Of a stretch of 64,000 nt of DNA, positions 63,415-64,000 are shown one piece after another. The notes under the pieces were generated by a model. It was not told the origin of the DNA and did no database searches. It was given only the letters and a program-made list of their open reading frames with translations. Made by a program: the position numbers and the translations under genes. Each line of letters opens with the position of its first letter. The first letter of the stretch is position 1. This stretch comes from Henricia sp. BOLD:AAB3569 (taxonomy: Eukaryota > Echinodermata > Asteroidea > Spinulosida > Echinasteridae), in NCBI GenBank assembly GCA_037783545.1, contig JBBELK010000453.1, forward strand, positions 1,426,001-1,490,000, in the 5' to 3' direction.

Positions 63415-63957
63415 GTAAAAATCGATAGCGATACACTGTACGTACATCACAATGCATGACAATGCATCGTACACTAACACTGCATGCAATAATCTGATGA
63501 TGTAGGCTGCAGCTGCTGTTGCACGGCCGGCTGTGGGCATTGGGCAAGCCATTTGCCACGCATGCGGCTAGCACACCGGCGAAAAAGATTCCTGAACAAA
63601 ATTATGATTAGGCCAAACAAAATTAATGGTGCGTTTACGGTAACGACCTAAAACAAATCCAGGTAGGTAGGTAGGAAAATAATTTTATTTTGTCTTTTTT
63701 TTTTTACACTACAGTTCATGCATTTGCGTGTTGTTTTGCAATCTTTGAAACTCACTATTAACAATATTAAACATGTTCATGTACAAGTGTACAAAATGTT
63801 AAGTTCGTTGGAAATTATTGCAAATAGTGCTCATTTAAAATTATCAACTTGAAAATTGGCAATAAAAAGTTTGAGGTCGGCAATTTGGCCTTAAAAAATT
63901 CCAGGTAGGTCGGGTTACCGTAAACACACCATTTATTTTGTTTGGCCTTAGGCCCTA

Positions 63958-64000
63958 TATAGTGATGTCCCCTAACTTGGCGCACTTCGACAACTCACTG
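63958..64000 (+). mobile_element. Start of a second copy of the 62549 element
   Basis: The last ~42 bases of the window repeat 62544-62585 exactly. The element continues beyond the window. Confidence 0.7.

Noticed and set aside
63082-63552. 156-residue ORF on the minus strand
   Set aside because: It is antisense to the 63211 exon and TIR element and shows no recognised domain.

Overview
This is animal nuclear DNA. All but one of the recognisable genes are split by GT-AG introns, the DNA is AT-rich, there are no bacterial-style operons, and introns and spacers are packed with short inverted-repeat (MITE-like) elements and tRNA-derived SINEs. A malate synthase gene alongside NAA15, RAB33 and UCHL3 orthologues fits an invertebrate. 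A marine deuterostome such as an echinoderm is my best guess, but the sequence does not prove it.

Layout. (1) 486-17612, minus: the NatA auxiliary subunit NAA15, 16 coding exons, with the 3' end beyond the left edge. (2) 20905-22914, plus: a single-exon CDS for a 12-finger C2H2 protein, head-to-head with NAA15. (3) 28545-35716, plus: a complete 12-exon malate synthase of 537 residues ending in the peroxisomal-type tripeptide AKL. (4) 45975-50041, minus: a two-exon RAB33-type GTPase. (5) 51695-58215, plus: a UCHL3-type ubiquitin C-terminal hydrolase, head-to-head with RAB33. (6) 63211-63414, plus: the first coding exon of an unrecognised gene that runs off the right edge. Between genes I see only repeats and possible UTR or promoter sequence. 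The genes look independent, and no shared pathway is evident.

The most interesting signal is in UCHL3. The exon carrying the catalytic His and Asp is present twice in tandem (56844-56978 and 57025-57159). Both copies are exactly 135 bp, open, flanked by good splice sites and keep both catalytic residues. They differ at about 42% of amino acids and are separated by only 46 nt. This is the architecture of mutually exclusive exons and would give two active-site variants of one deubiquitinase.

In contrast, NAA15 carries decaying exon duplications: three partial copies of exon 6 in a ~131-bp tandem array, one broken by a MITE, and a 75-bp copy of part of exon 13. Other points are an animal malate synthase in which the usual GHDGTW motif is replaced, a 12-nt microexon, and several MITEs whose target-site duplications or nesting can be read directly. 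All exon models come from reading splice sites and family similarity by eye; no alignment or transcript data were used.
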